This document shows positions 1-5,728 of a DNA stretch of 8,047 nucleotides, piece by piece. Position 1 is the first letter of the stretch; each line of letters opens with the position of its first letter. The notes under the pieces were generated by a model. That model was not told where the DNA came from, ran no database searches, and saw nothing but the letters and a program-made list of their open reading frames with translations. The position numbers were made by a program, and so were the translations under genes. Origin of the DNA: Actinomycetes bacterium (GTDB taxonomy: Bacteria; Actinomycetota; Actinomycetes; Propionibacteriales; Propionibacteriaceae); assembly GCA_023432725.1 (NCBI GenBank), contig JAEYUH010000035.1, positions 1-8,047 on the forward strand. The letters are read 5' to 3'.

Positions 1-2
1 GT

Positions 3-23
3 CATAGTCGCACCACCCAAAGG
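3..23 (+). promoter_or_regulatory. possible -10 box and ribosome binding site of the DUF3043 gene
   Basis: A CATAGT hexamer at 3-8 resembles a sigma70 -10 box and would place a transcription start near 14-15. AAAGG at 19-23 is a weak Shine-Dalgarno sequence 6 nt before the GTG start at 30. The -35 region lies outside the window, so the promoter part is tentative. Confidence 0.25.
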
Positions 24-29
24 TTTGAA

Positions 30-599
30 GTGGCACTGTTCCGGCCCTACCAGCGCACCGAAGCCCCGGCCGAGGAGCCCGCGACCCCTGCGTCCGATTC
101 TGCCAAACCCGCAGGCAAGGCGGCGCCCACCCCGACCCGGCGCGAGGCCGAGCAGGCGCGTCGCGAGCGGCTCAACCCGACCCTGACCCCCAAGCAGGCG
201 CGGGCCAAGGAGCGCCAGGCCAAGGTAGCTGCTCGCGAGGCGAACATGAGGTCCGTCGAGTCGCAGCCCGGCAAGGTGCTGGTGCGCGACTGGGTCGACA
301 GCCGCCGCGGGCTCGCCCCGTTCTCGATGCCGATCCTGATGCTGATGCTGATGCTGTCGCTGGTCACCACCGGCTTCGGCACCCTCGCTACCGCGCTGAT
401 GAGCTACGCCACCTGGATCGTCCTGCTGCTGATCGCCATCGACCTGTTCCGGATGTGGCACGGCTACAAGAAGCTGCACGCCGCCCGCCTGCCTCGCGAG
501 CCGCTGAAGGGCCTGCTGGGCTACGCCATCAACCGCTCGATCAACCTGCGCCGGCTGCGGCTGCCGGCGGCGCGGGTGAAGCCCGGCGACGAGATCTAG
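30..599 (+). CDS. DUF3043 family integral membrane protein
   Basis: A 189-residue protein matching the actinobacterial DUF3043 layout as I know it. The N-terminal third (about 1-75) is charged, rich in Ala, Pro and Arg/Lys, and probably a disordered or coiled cytoplasmic tail. A conserved segment 'RDWVDSRR' (86-93) leads into two hydrophobic helices (about 97-115 and 118-140). A basic C-terminal tail follows, with 'GYAINRSINLRRLRLP' (164-179), the part of the family best conserved in my memory. The molecular function of DUF3043 is not known to me. The GTG start at 30 is chosen because AAAGG lies 6 nt upstream and the family is about this long. The first helix contains an unusual Leu-Met run encoded by a hexanucleotide repeat (336-356). 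The next gene begins 2 nt after the stop, so the two are probably co-translated. Family assignment is from recall of motifs, not a search. Confidence 0.85.
   Translation: MALFRPYQRTEAPAEEPATPASDSAKPAGKAAPTPTRREAEQARRERLNPTLTPKQARAKERQAKVAAREANMRSVESQPGKVLVRDWVDSRRGLAPFSMPILMLMLMLSLVTTGFGTLATALMSYATWIVLLLIAIDLFRMWHGYKKLHAARLPREPLKGLLGYAINRSINLRRLRLPAARVKPGDEI
336..356 (+). repeat. (CTGATG)x3 + CTG simple repeat inside a membrane helix
   Basis: Three tandem CTGATG units followed by CTG encode Leu-Met-Leu-Met-Leu-Met-Leu in the first transmembrane helix of the DUF3043 protein. Loss or gain of one unit would keep the frame and change the helix by two residues. Confidence 0.8.
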
Positions 600-601
600 G
601 C

Positions 602-802
602 ATGTACCGCTGGGTGGCCGACCCGCAGGTGCGGGACGAGGAACTGGCCGGACTCGGCCTCGACCAGACCTGGCCCGACCAGGCCGCCGCCGAGGAGTGG
701 CTGACCGGGGCCTACCCCTCCCTGCTCGCCTCCGGGGTCACCGCTGTGTCCCTGATGGAGGAGGACCTCCCGATCTACGGCCCGATGAGCCTGGAGGCCT
801 AG
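602..802 (+). CDS. small conserved actinobacterial protein (66 aa), function unknown
   Basis: The ATG at 602 follows the DUF3043 stop (597-599) by 2 nt, which suggests translational coupling. There is no good separate Shine-Dalgarno sequence. The 66-residue product is acidic and soluble, with the pattern 'DQAAAEEWLTGAYPSLLASGV' interrupted by short acidic stretches and ending 'DLPIYGPMSLEA'. I recall this 'xDAExWL...LLxxGVxxVxLxxxxxxxYGPMSL' signature from many short actinobacterial hypothetical proteins, so I take it as a real conserved gene. Trp34 to Trp43 region plus the C-terminal YGPMSL (59-64) are the most characteristic parts. No enzymatic motif, membrane segment or metal-binding cluster is visible, and function is unknown. 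An in-frame extension upstream (to 455) is open but antisense-like and overlaps the DUF3043 gene, so it is not used. Confidence 0.75.
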   Translation: MYRWVADPQVRDEELAGLGLDQTWPDQAAAEEWLTGAYPSLLASGVTAVSLMEEDLPIYGPMSLEA

Positions 803-824
803 CCGCGGGCCGATCCAGCGGGAC

Positions 825-830
825 TACCCT
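825..830 (+). promoter_or_regulatory. -10 box for a leaderless transcript of the 199-aa gene
   Basis: TACCCT fits the actinobacterial TAnnnT -10 pattern. It lies 6 nt before the GTG at 837, the spacing expected when transcription starts on the first base of the start codon. No Shine-Dalgarno sequence is present in the 34-nt gap, and no convincing -35 is visible. Confidence 0.45.
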
Positions 831-836
831 TGGTCG

Positions 837-1436
837 GTGAGCGAATCGCGCAGGCCCCGCCGCCCCAGCTTCCTCGAGCCGGCAGCGCTGGAAGCCCTCG
901 GCGACCGCACCGACCCGGTGGCGGCGCTGCACGCGGCCCACGAGACGGCCGCCGTCCTGTTGCAGCGCGGCCGCGCCGCCGAGGACCCTGCGCTCGTGGC
1001 GCGCCTGGTCGCGCTGGTGGACGAGATCGGGCTGTCCACCATCGCCGATCTGTGGGCCTCCCGCCCCGCCCGAACCCTGCCGGGCGCGCTGTGGCGGCTG
1101 TACCTGCTGCGCGAATGGATGATCACGGACCCGAGCGGGGCGGCACGGGAGTACGCCGCGGGGATCCGGTTCACCGAGCCCAACCACGCGGTGGCGGGCG
1201 TCGACCCGCCCGGCCCTGACGAGGTCCGGCAGGTGGCACACCAGATCCTGCACGGCGCGTTCACCGGGGACTTCGCGGTCGCGCTGGAGCGGGCGGCGGC
1301 GTTCTGCCGGGTGGTGTCCTCAGGGCGCGCCGACATCGGGGAGCGGACATCGCTGGCCCAGGCGGCTCGGCTGCAGGAGGTCGCCGAGGACCTGACGGCC
1401 TGCGCTCGGCTGTGGCGTGCCGACCGGCTGGAATAG
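837..1436 (+). CDS. conserved actinobacterial helical protein (199 aa), function unknown
   Basis: A soluble, Ala/Arg/Leu-rich and probably all-helical protein. Recognisable conserved stretches are 'PVAALHAAHETAAVLLQRGR' (27-46), 'LWASRPARTLPGALWRLYLL' (72-91), 'REWM' (92-95), 'EYAAG' (105-109), 'PPGPDEVRQVAHQILHGAFTG' (residues 124-144, with a break allowed), and 'DFAVALERAAAFCRVVSSGR' (145-164). I recall actinobacterial homologues carrying the same 'PGALWRLY..REW' and 'ALERAAAFCRVV' blocks. Some carry an unsupported 'DNA-directed RNA polymerase subunit beta' label, and nothing here resembles RpoB. No catalytic motif, signal peptide or membrane helix is seen. GTG at 837 is chosen because it gives a clean N-terminus 'MSESRR' and sits 6 nt after a TACCCT -10 box, suggesting leaderless translation. 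It follows the 66-aa gene after 34 nt but may have its own transcript. It ends facing a minus-strand gene across a structured gap. Confidence 0.75.
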   Translation: MSESRRPRRPSFLEPAALEALGDRTDPVAALHAAHETAAVLLQRGRAAEDPALVARLVALVDEIGLSTIADLWASRPARTLPGALWRLYLLREWMITDPSGAAREYAAGIRFTEPNHAVAGVDPPGPDEVRQVAHQILHGAFTGDFAVALERAAAFCRVVSSGRADIGERTSLAQAARLQEVAEDLTACARLWRADRLE

Positions 1437-1446
1437 TCCGGTCCGC

Positions 1447-1476
1447 TTGGGCAGGGACCGGGGGTGCGTCTATCCT
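1447..1476 (+). promoter_or_regulatory. sigma70-like promoter pointing into a structured element
   Basis: TTGGGC (1447-1452), an 18-nt spacer and TATCCT (1471-1476) form a plausible housekeeping promoter directly after the stop of the 199-aa gene. The predicted start is about 1482-1483, which coincides with the 5' arm of the inverted repeat at 1481. No protein-coding gene on the plus strand follows; the next sequence in that direction is antisense to the two-helix membrane protein gene. Confidence 0.45.
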
Positions 1477-1480
1477 CGTC

Positions 1481-1569
1481 GGTGGCGTCGGGCTGTGGTA
1501 GCCCCGGGCTCCAACTATTGCCGCCGCGAGCGGCCACGCGCCGACAGGCGCTCCCGGCCCGACGCCACC
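1481..1569 (+). ncRNA. candidate structured RNA closed by a 13-bp stem (strand and status uncertain)
   Basis: GGTGGCGTCGGGC (1481-1493) is perfectly complementary to GCCCGACGCCACC (1557-1569), closing a 63-nt interior. Within it, CGGG (1505-1508) can pair with CCCG (1553-1556) to extend the helix past a 5' bulge. Two short hairpins follow: GCCGC-CGCGA-GCGGC and GCGCC-GACA-GGCGC. GGGC-TGTGGTA-GCCC is an alternative D-arm-like hairpin near the 5' end. The upstream promoter would start transcription at the first bases of the stem, which is why I call a possible RNA gene of about 89 nt on the plus strand. It does not match what I know of tRNA (no TTCRA T-loop), SRP RNA (no GGAAGCAGC tetraloop region) or 6C RNA (no C-runs in loops). 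The alternative is an elaborate terminator between the convergent genes, although no T-tract follows either arm and the spacer is long for that. Confidence 0.4.
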
Positions 1570-1573
1570 AGCT

Positions 1574-1867
1574 TCAGATCGCCCCGGCCGACTCGTCCTT
1601 CGTCGACTCGCCCACCCACAGGTAGGCGGCGAACCCGATGACCAGCAGCCCCACGACGCCGGCGACCGGCCGGGCTGCCTGGGCTGCGGCCACCCGCTGC
1701 TCATAGGTCTGGACGGCGTCGTCGCCGGCGTGGGCGCAGACGTCGCCCGGTTGCATGACCTGGTCGCGGCACAGCACCTGGGGGTTGGCCCCCCACACCA
1801 GCGCCCAGCCGAGGGCTGCCAGGCCGACCAGCCCCAGCAGCAGGTGGGCCCACCGGCGTCGGCTCAT
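1574..1867 (-). CDS. small two-helix membrane protein with a paired-cysteine loop (97 aa)
   Basis: The ATG (1867-1865) overlaps the gcvT stop as ATGA, so it is translationally coupled as the last gene of the alcohol dehydrogenase - gcvT unit. Helix 1 spans about residues 7-26 and helix 2 about 67-85. The basic N-terminus 'MSRRR' suggests it is cytoplasmic, which would put the 27-66 loop outside the membrane. That loop carries Cys33 and Cys44 in 'C-x4-M-x-PGD-x-C' form, followed by a polar stretch with 'YEQR'. Two cysteines in an extracytoplasmic loop are consistent with a disulfide. I recall similar 'C..Q.M.PGD.C' small membrane proteins in actinobacteria but know no function. The short C-terminal tail is charged (residues 87-95). 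The link to glycine cleavage may be only positional. Confidence 0.75.
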   Translation of the reverse strand: MSRRRWAHLLLGLVGLAALGWALVWGANPQVLCRDQVMQPGDVCAHAGDDAVQTYEQRVAAAQAARPVAGVVGLLVIGFAAYLWVGESTKDESAGAI

Positions 1868-2967
1868 GCCTGGCGCACCGACGGGGTGACGAACGGGGGC
1901 TTGACCACCTCGAAGGCCTCGACCCGGTCGCGCACGATGACGCCCACCGTGGAGCCCACGGTCGTGGCCCGGTCGAGCAGGGCAAGGCCGACACCGACGC
2001 CGAGCGTCGGGGAGAAAGTTCCCGAGGTGAGCTCGCCGAGGGTTCGCTCGCTGTCGTCGGCGGCGACGACAGCCATGTGCGGCCGCGGGATGCCGCGACC
2101 GAGCGCCTTCAGCCCGCGCAGCAGCCGCGCGGCCCCGGCGGCGCGCTCCTCCTTCAGCGCCGCCGCCCCCCAGAACTCCGGCTTGTCCCATCCGACGGCC
2201 CAGTTCAGCCCTGCCTGCACAGGGGTGATCTGCGGGGACAGGTCCTGTCCGTGCAGCGGGTACCCCATCTCGGTGCGCAGGGTGTCGCGGGCGCCGAGCC
2301 CTGCGGGGAGGATGTCGTACTCCGCGCCCGCGGCCAGCACCGCGTCCCACACCGCGCCGGCGGCGTCCGCCTGAACCACGAGCTCGTAGCCGCGCTCGCC
2401 GGTGTAGCCGGTGCGGCAGACGGTCAGCGCCGTCCCGCCCCAGCTGCCCGGCGCCCACGCCATGTAGCCGTGCCCGACCGGCAGCCCCAGCCCGGCCAGC
2501 GTCTCGTCCGACAGCGGCCCCTGCACTGCGATCACCGCGTGGTCGCGGTGTTCGTCGATCACCTCGATGCCGGACGGTGCCGCCGCGGCCAGGGCAGCGG
2601 CCACCGTCGCCGCGTTGGCGGCGTTGGGCACCAGGAAGACCTCGTCGTCGCTGAACCGGTAGGCGATCAGGTCGTCGACCACCCCGCCGGACTCGTTGCA
2701 GGCGAGGGTGTACTGGGCCTGCCCGGCGGTGATCCGGTGCAGGTCGTTGGTCAGGCAACGGTTGAGGAAGTCGACGGCACCCCGTCCCCGCACCCGCAGC
2801 TTGCCGAGGTGGCTGACGTCGAAGACGCCCACCGCCGCGCGGACCCGCTTGTGCTCGGCGACCACGCCGGAGTACTGCAACGGCATCTGCCAGCCACCGA
2901 ACTCGGAGAACCTGGCACCGAGGGCCAGGTGGCGGTCGTGCAGCGGGGAGAGCAGGGGTTCGGTCAT
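1864..2967 (-). CDS. gcvT: aminomethyltransferase, glycine cleavage system T-protein
   Basis: GcvT takes the aminomethyl group from the lipoyl arm of H-protein, passes the C1 unit to tetrahydrofolate as 5,10-methylene-THF and releases ammonia. The 367-residue length is normal for the family. N-terminal motifs are '[15 protein letters not shown]' (20-34), '[19 protein letters not shown]' (38-56) and 'CLTNDL' (71-76). '[14 protein letters not shown]' (91-104) supplies the acidic residues Asp98/Asp99 in the folate/catalytic region. '[13 protein letters not shown]' (184-196) includes the folate-site Glu195. '[18 protein letters not shown]' (223-240) and '[17 protein letters not shown]' (315-331) complete the fold, including the C-terminal barrel. 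The ATG is preceded by a perfect AGGAGG at 5-nt spacing, the best ribosome binding site in the window. It lies 16 nt after the alcohol dehydrogenase gene and shares ATGA with the next gene. Other gcv genes (P, H) are not in the window. Confidence 0.96.
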   Translation of the reverse strand: MTEPLLSPLHDRHLALGARFSEFGGWQMPLQYSGVVAEHKRVRAAVGVFDVSHLGKLRVRGRGAVDFLNRCLTNDLHRITAGQAQYTLACNESGGVVDDLIAYRFSDDEVFLVPNAANAATVAAALAAAAPSGIEVIDEHRDHAVIAVQGPLSDETLAGLGLPVGHGYMAWAPGSWGGTALTVCRTGYTGERGYELVVQADAAGAVWDAVLAAGAEYDILPAGLGARDTLRTEMGYPLHGQDLSPQITPVQAGLNWAVGWDKPEFWGAAALKEERAAGAARLLRGLKALGRGIPRPHMAVVAADDSERTLGELTSGTFSPTLGVGVGLALLDRATTVGSTVGVIVRDRVEAFEVVKPPFVTPSVRQA

Positions 2968-2972
2968 CGTCG

Positions 2973-2979
2973 CCTCCTC
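2973..2979 (-). promoter_or_regulatory. strong Shine-Dalgarno sequence of gcvT
   Basis: On the minus strand this reads GAGGAGG, followed 5 nt later by the gcvT ATG. It fixes the gcvT start and lies within the 16-nt gap after the upstream gene's stop. Confidence 0.85.
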
Positions 2980-2983
2980 GGGC

Positions 2984-4120
2984 TCACAGCGAGGCGTGGA
3001 GGATCTCCTCGAACGCCGCGACAGGCAGCCTAACCGGATTCCCCTTCGTGCTCGACGCGCGGCTGGCGGCCTCCGCCACGGCCGGGATGTCCTGCCCTGT
3101 CAGGCCGTGGTCGGCCAGGCCGGGCACCCCGAACAGTTCGAGGGTCTCGGCGAACCAGTCGAGGAACGCCTGCGGGTCGCGACGCCCGGTCAGCAGTTCG
3201 CCGACCTCGGCGTAGCGCTCGGCCGCCGGGTGCCCCGGCTGGCCGGCGAGGGCGTCCAGGTTGGCCCGGGAGACCGCCACCATCACCGCGGCGGTGAGCG
3301 CCCCGTGCGGGGCCCCGAGCAGGCCGCCCAGCGGGGCTGCCAGCCCGTGCGCGGCGCCCAGCTTGGCGTTCGCCAGCGCCAGCCCCGACAGCAGCGAGCA
3401 CAGGCTCATGTCGGTCCTCGCGGCCAGGTCGGAACCGTCGGCCCAAGCCCGGCGCAGCCCCAGGCCGGCGCGGGCCACCCCCTCCCGGCAGAAGCCGTCG
3501 GTGAGGGGGGTGGCGAACGGCGAGACGAACGGCTCGATGCACTGCACCAGTGCGTCCAGCCCTGCGTGGGCGGTCACCGACCGCGGCACCGCGAGGGTGA
3601 GTTCCGGGTCGACCAGCGCCACCGCGGGCAGCATGGACGGCGAGCGCAGGCTCACCTTCACCTTGTCCGCCGGCGAGGTGATGACCCCGTTCGCGGTGAC
3701 CTCCGACCCCGTCCCCGAGGTCGTGGGCACCGCCACCACGGGCAGCGAACGCTCGGTGAGCGGCAGCCCGCGTCCGATCACCTCGGCGTAGTCGAGCGGG
3801 TCGCCGCCGTTGGCCACCAGGGCGGCCACCACCTTCGCGGCGTCCAGCGCGGCGCCACCACCCAGCCCGACCACGACGCCCGCGCCGTGGGCGCGGGCGG
3901 CGGCGGCCGCCTCGCGAACCGCCTCGACCGTCGGCTCGCCCGCGATCGGGAAGGCGGCGGCGTCGGGCAGGGAGTCGATCAGGGCGGCGTGCCGGCGCGG
4001 ATCGGACCCGGTGCAGACGAAGGGTCTGGCACCGAGGTCGGCCACCGCGGAGGCGAGTTGGGCGATGACCCCGGCACCGAACACGATCCGGCCCGAGGTG
4101 GCGAAGGTGAAGGCTGTCAC
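2984..4120 (-). CDS. iron-containing alcohol dehydrogenase family oxidoreductase
   Basis: A type III (Fe-ADH/DHQ-synthase-like) NAD(P)-dependent dehydrogenase of 378 residues, normal length. The N-terminal Rossmann-like half opens with '[13 protein letters not shown]' and has the nucleotide-binding '[12 protein letters not shown]' (85-96) and '[11 protein letters not shown]' (132-142). The helical C-terminal half carries the metal site: Asp189 in 'GLDALVQ', His258 in '[11 protein letters not shown]' and His272 in 'APHG'. The usual second metal ligand, His in 'DALTHAIE', is Gln193 here, a feature I recall in a 'MDALTQLIEP' subfamily related to maleylacetate reductase-like enzymes. The C-terminus has the subfamily block '[13 protein letters not shown]'. 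The substrate cannot be read from sequence. The GTG at 4120 is preferred because the family starts close to 'xFxFxxxxxIxFG'; a TTG at 4138 would add six residues. It is the first gene of the minus-strand unit with gcvT. Confidence 0.9.
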   Translation of the reverse strand: MTAFTFATSGRIVFGAGVIAQLASAVADLGARPFVCTGSDPRRHAALIDSLPDAAAFPIAGEPTVEAVREAAAAARAHGAGVVVGLGGGAALDAAKVVAALVANGGDPLDYAEVIGRGLPLTERSLPVVAVPTTSGTGSEVTANGVITSPADKVKVSLRSPSMLPAVALVDPELTLAVPRSVTAHAGLDALVQCIEPFVSPFATPLTDGFCREGVARAGLGLRRAWADGSDLAARTDMSLCSLLSGLALANAKLGAAHGLAAPLGGLLGAPHGALTAAVMVAVSRANLDALAGQPGHPAAERYAEVGELLTGRRDPQAFLDWFAETLELFGVPGLADHGLTGQDIPAVAEAASRASSTKGNPVRLPVAAFEEILHASL

Positions 4121-4126
4121 GGCGCC

Positions 4127-4132
4127 AGTCTG
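4127..4132 (-). promoter_or_regulatory. possible -10 box for a leaderless alcohol dehydrogenase transcript
   Basis: CAGACT on the minus strand matches the A and final T of the -10 consensus and lies 6 nt before the GTG at 4120. No Shine-Dalgarno sequence is evident and no -35 is recognised. An alternative is TTGTCG (4165-4160) with TGTGAT (4143-4138) at 16-nt spacing, which would give a short leader. Confidence 0.25.
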
Positions 4133-4149
4133 CCCCAATCACAGCCCTG

Positions 4150-4175
4150 CCGAGCGGTTCGACAACCGCGCTCGG
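4150..4175. promoter_or_regulatory. imperfect palindrome over the pepA -35 box, possible operator
   Basis: CCGAGCGGTT (4150-4159) and AACCGCGCTCGG (4164-4175) are inverted repeats with a 2-nt insertion in the right arm and a CGAC centre. The element covers the pepA -35 hexamer and lies between divergent genes, a typical place for a repressor site. The binding protein is unknown, and a GC-rich chance palindrome is possible. Confidence 0.35.
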
Positions 4176-4186
4176 AGCACTAGCCT
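4158..4186 (+). promoter_or_regulatory. pepA promoter
   Basis: TTCGAC (4158-4163), a 17-nt spacer and TAGCCT (4181-4186) form a good actinobacterial sigma70-type promoter. The predicted start near 4192-4193 gives a leader of about 40 nt, containing AGAGGA (about 4217-4222) before the GTG start at 4232. Confidence 0.6.
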
Positions 4187-4231
4187 AGGAAGTGACAGCC
4201 AGCAGCCGGACCACCGAGAGGATCCCGTCCC

Positions 4232-5728
4232 GTGCCCCACACCACCCTCCCCGCCATCAGCCTCGTCAGCGAGCCCGGCAAGGAGGTCGACGTCCTGGTC
4301 GTCGGCCTGGCGGAGGCATCGGGCAATGAGGTGCTCGTCGGGGTTCCGGAGGACCTGGCCGGCAGCCTCGCCAAGGCGTACGGGCGTCCGCTGGACCAGG
4401 TGGTCCGCGAGCTCGGCGGTTCGGCCAAGAACTCCGAAACCGTGCTGCTGCCCGGGTTCGGCGCGCTCCGCCTGGCTGTCGTCGGGCTCGGCCCCATCGA
4501 CGTCTCCCCCGAGCACGTCCGGCGGGCCGCCGGCGCCGCGGTGCGCAGCCTGCTCGGCCTGAAGGGCACCCGCGGCCTGCAGGTGGCGGTCAGCCTCGAC
4601 GCCGTCGAGCCGCAGGTGATCAAGGGAGCTGTGGAGGGCGCGCTGCTGGGCGGCTACCGCTACCGCACCACCGCCGACCAGCCCGGCGTGGCCGGCATCC
4701 AGATCGTGACCCCCAACGCCCGCAAGCCCGAGGCGCGCCACGCCCTCGAACTCGGCGTCACCACAGCCACCGCCGTCTGCCGCGCCCGCACCTGGGTGAA
4801 CACCCCGGCCAACGAGCTGTACCCCGAGTCCTTCGCCGACGAGGTGGCCAGGCTCGGCAAGGCCGCCAGGCTCGGCGTCGAGGTGTGGGACGAGAAGGCG
4901 CTGGAGCGTGAGGGTTTCGGCGGCCTGCTGGCGGTGGGCGGCGGCTCCAGCCGCAAGCCCCGGCTGGTCAAGCTCAGCTACGCCCCGCGCGGTGCCCGGT
5001 TCCACCTCGCGCTGATCGGCAAGGGCATCACCTTCGACACCGGGGGGCTGAACCTGAAGCCGGCCGACGGCATGTACACGATGAAGGACGACATGGCCGG
5101 CGCCGCCTCGGTGGTGGCCGCGGTGATGGCCATCGCAGAGGCCGGGGTGAAGATCCGGGTCACCGCCTATGCCGCGCTCGCGGAGAACATGCCGTCCGGC
5201 ACCGCGTACCGGCCCTCCGACGTGCTGACCATGTACGGCGGCAAGACCGTCGAGAACGGCAACTCCGACGCCGAGGGCCGGCTGGTGATGGCCGACGCGC
5301 TGGCGAGGGCTTCTGAGGAGTCCCCCAACCTCGTGATCGACGTCGCCACCCTGACCGGTGCCTGCGTGGTGGCGCTCGGCGAACGGGTGGCAGGCCTGAT
5401 GGCCCGCGACGACGAGACCGCCGACCTGATCCTGGACGCCGCCGAGGCCGCCGGTGAGCTGTTCTGGCAGCTGCCGATCCCGGAGGAGTCCCGCAAGAAG
5501 CTGGACTCCAAGGTCGCCGACCTGAAGTCCAGCGGCGACCGGATGGGCGGCGCCCTGACCGCGGCCGCGTTCCTGTCCGAGTTCGTGCCGCCGTCGATCG
5601 CCTGGGCACACCTGGACATCGCCGGCCCCGCGTTCAACCCCCACGAGCCCTACCAGTACGTCCCCTCCGGCGGCACCGGCATGTCGGTGCGGACGCTGGT
5701 GGCCCTGGCCCACGCGCTGGCGGGTTGA
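4232..5728 (+). CDS. pepA: leucyl aminopeptidase, M17 family
   Basis: A cytoplasmic di-metal aminopeptidase that removes N-terminal residues, preferentially Leu, from peptides and is normally a hexamer. The 498-residue length and two-domain layout are typical: an M17 N-terminal domain (about 1-165) and the catalytic domain (about 170-495). The active site is intact in 'GKGITFDTGGLNLKP' (263-277: metal-binding Lys264 and Asp269, catalytic Lys276), 'MKDDMAGA' (284-291: Asp287) and 'NSDAEGRLVMADAL' (344-357: Asp346, Glu348, catalytic Arg350). 'DVATLTGA' (370-377) is also conserved. The signature usually reads NTDAEGR, so Ser345 is a conservative change. The GTG at 4232 is chosen for its AGAGGA ribosome binding site 8-9 nt upstream and the standard N-terminus. 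Its TGA overlaps the ATG of the next gene by one base (TGATG), so the two are coupled. Confidence 0.97.
   Translation: MPHTTLPAISLVSEPGKEVDVLVVGLAEASGNEVLVGVPEDLAGSLAKAYGRPLDQVVRELGGSAKNSETVLLPGFGALRLAVVGLGPIDVSPEHVRRAAGAAVRSLLGLKGTRGLQVAVSLDAVEPQVIKGAVEGALLGGYRYRTTADQPGVAGIQIVTPNARKPEARHALELGVTTATAVCRARTWVNTPANELYPESFADEVARLGKAARLGVEVWDEKALEREGFGGLLAVGGGSSRKPRLVKLSYAPRGARFHLALIGKGITFDTGGLNLKPADGMYTMKDDMAGAASVVAAVMAIAEAGVKIRVTAYAALAENMPSGTAYRPSDVLTMYGGKTVENGNSDAEGRLVMADALARASEESPNLVIDVATLTGACVVALGERVAGLMARDDETADLILDAAEAAGELFWQLPIPEESRKKLDSKVADLKSSGDRMGGALTAAAFLSEFVPPSIAWAHLDIAGPAFNPHEPYQYVPSGGTGMSVRTLVALAHALAG

Noticed and set aside
1481..1569. tRNA or tRNA-Sec, suggested by a D-arm-like hairpin (GGGC-TGTGGTA-GCCC) and long closing stem
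   Set aside because: There is no T-loop (GGTTCRA-type) sequence, no 7-nt anticodon loop in a 5-bp stem, and the 13-bp end helix is continuous rather than an acceptor stem.
1481..1569. Signal recognition particle RNA (4.5S type)
   Set aside because: The conserved apical GGAAGCAGC region and internal loops of SRP RNA are absent.
1481..1569. Small transposon-like element (13-bp terminal inverted repeats)
   Set aside because: The flanks (CCTCGTC left, AGCTTCA right) give no target-site duplication, and I see no second copy in the window.
4118..4138. TTG at 4138 as the start of the alcohol dehydrogenase gene
   Set aside because: It adds six residues not expected in the family and has no ribosome binding site; GTG at 4120 gives the usual N-terminus. 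The TTG cannot be fully excluded.
2696..4183. Long plus-strand open frame opposite gcvT and the alcohol dehydrogenase
   Set aside because: It crosses a gene boundary on the other strand and shows only repetitive Arg/Gly/Gln sequence; the minus strand has clear families.
4139..5713. A very long open frame on the minus strand opposite pepA
   Set aside because: Its translation is Gly/Gln/His/Arg-rich low-complexity sequence with no family motif, while the plus strand encodes an intact M17 aminopeptidase. It is an artefact of GC-rich third positions.
5725..5727. TTG start one codon before the ATG of the FAD gene
   Set aside because: The ATG at 5728 forms the common TGATG coupling with pepA; TTG would add only one Met.
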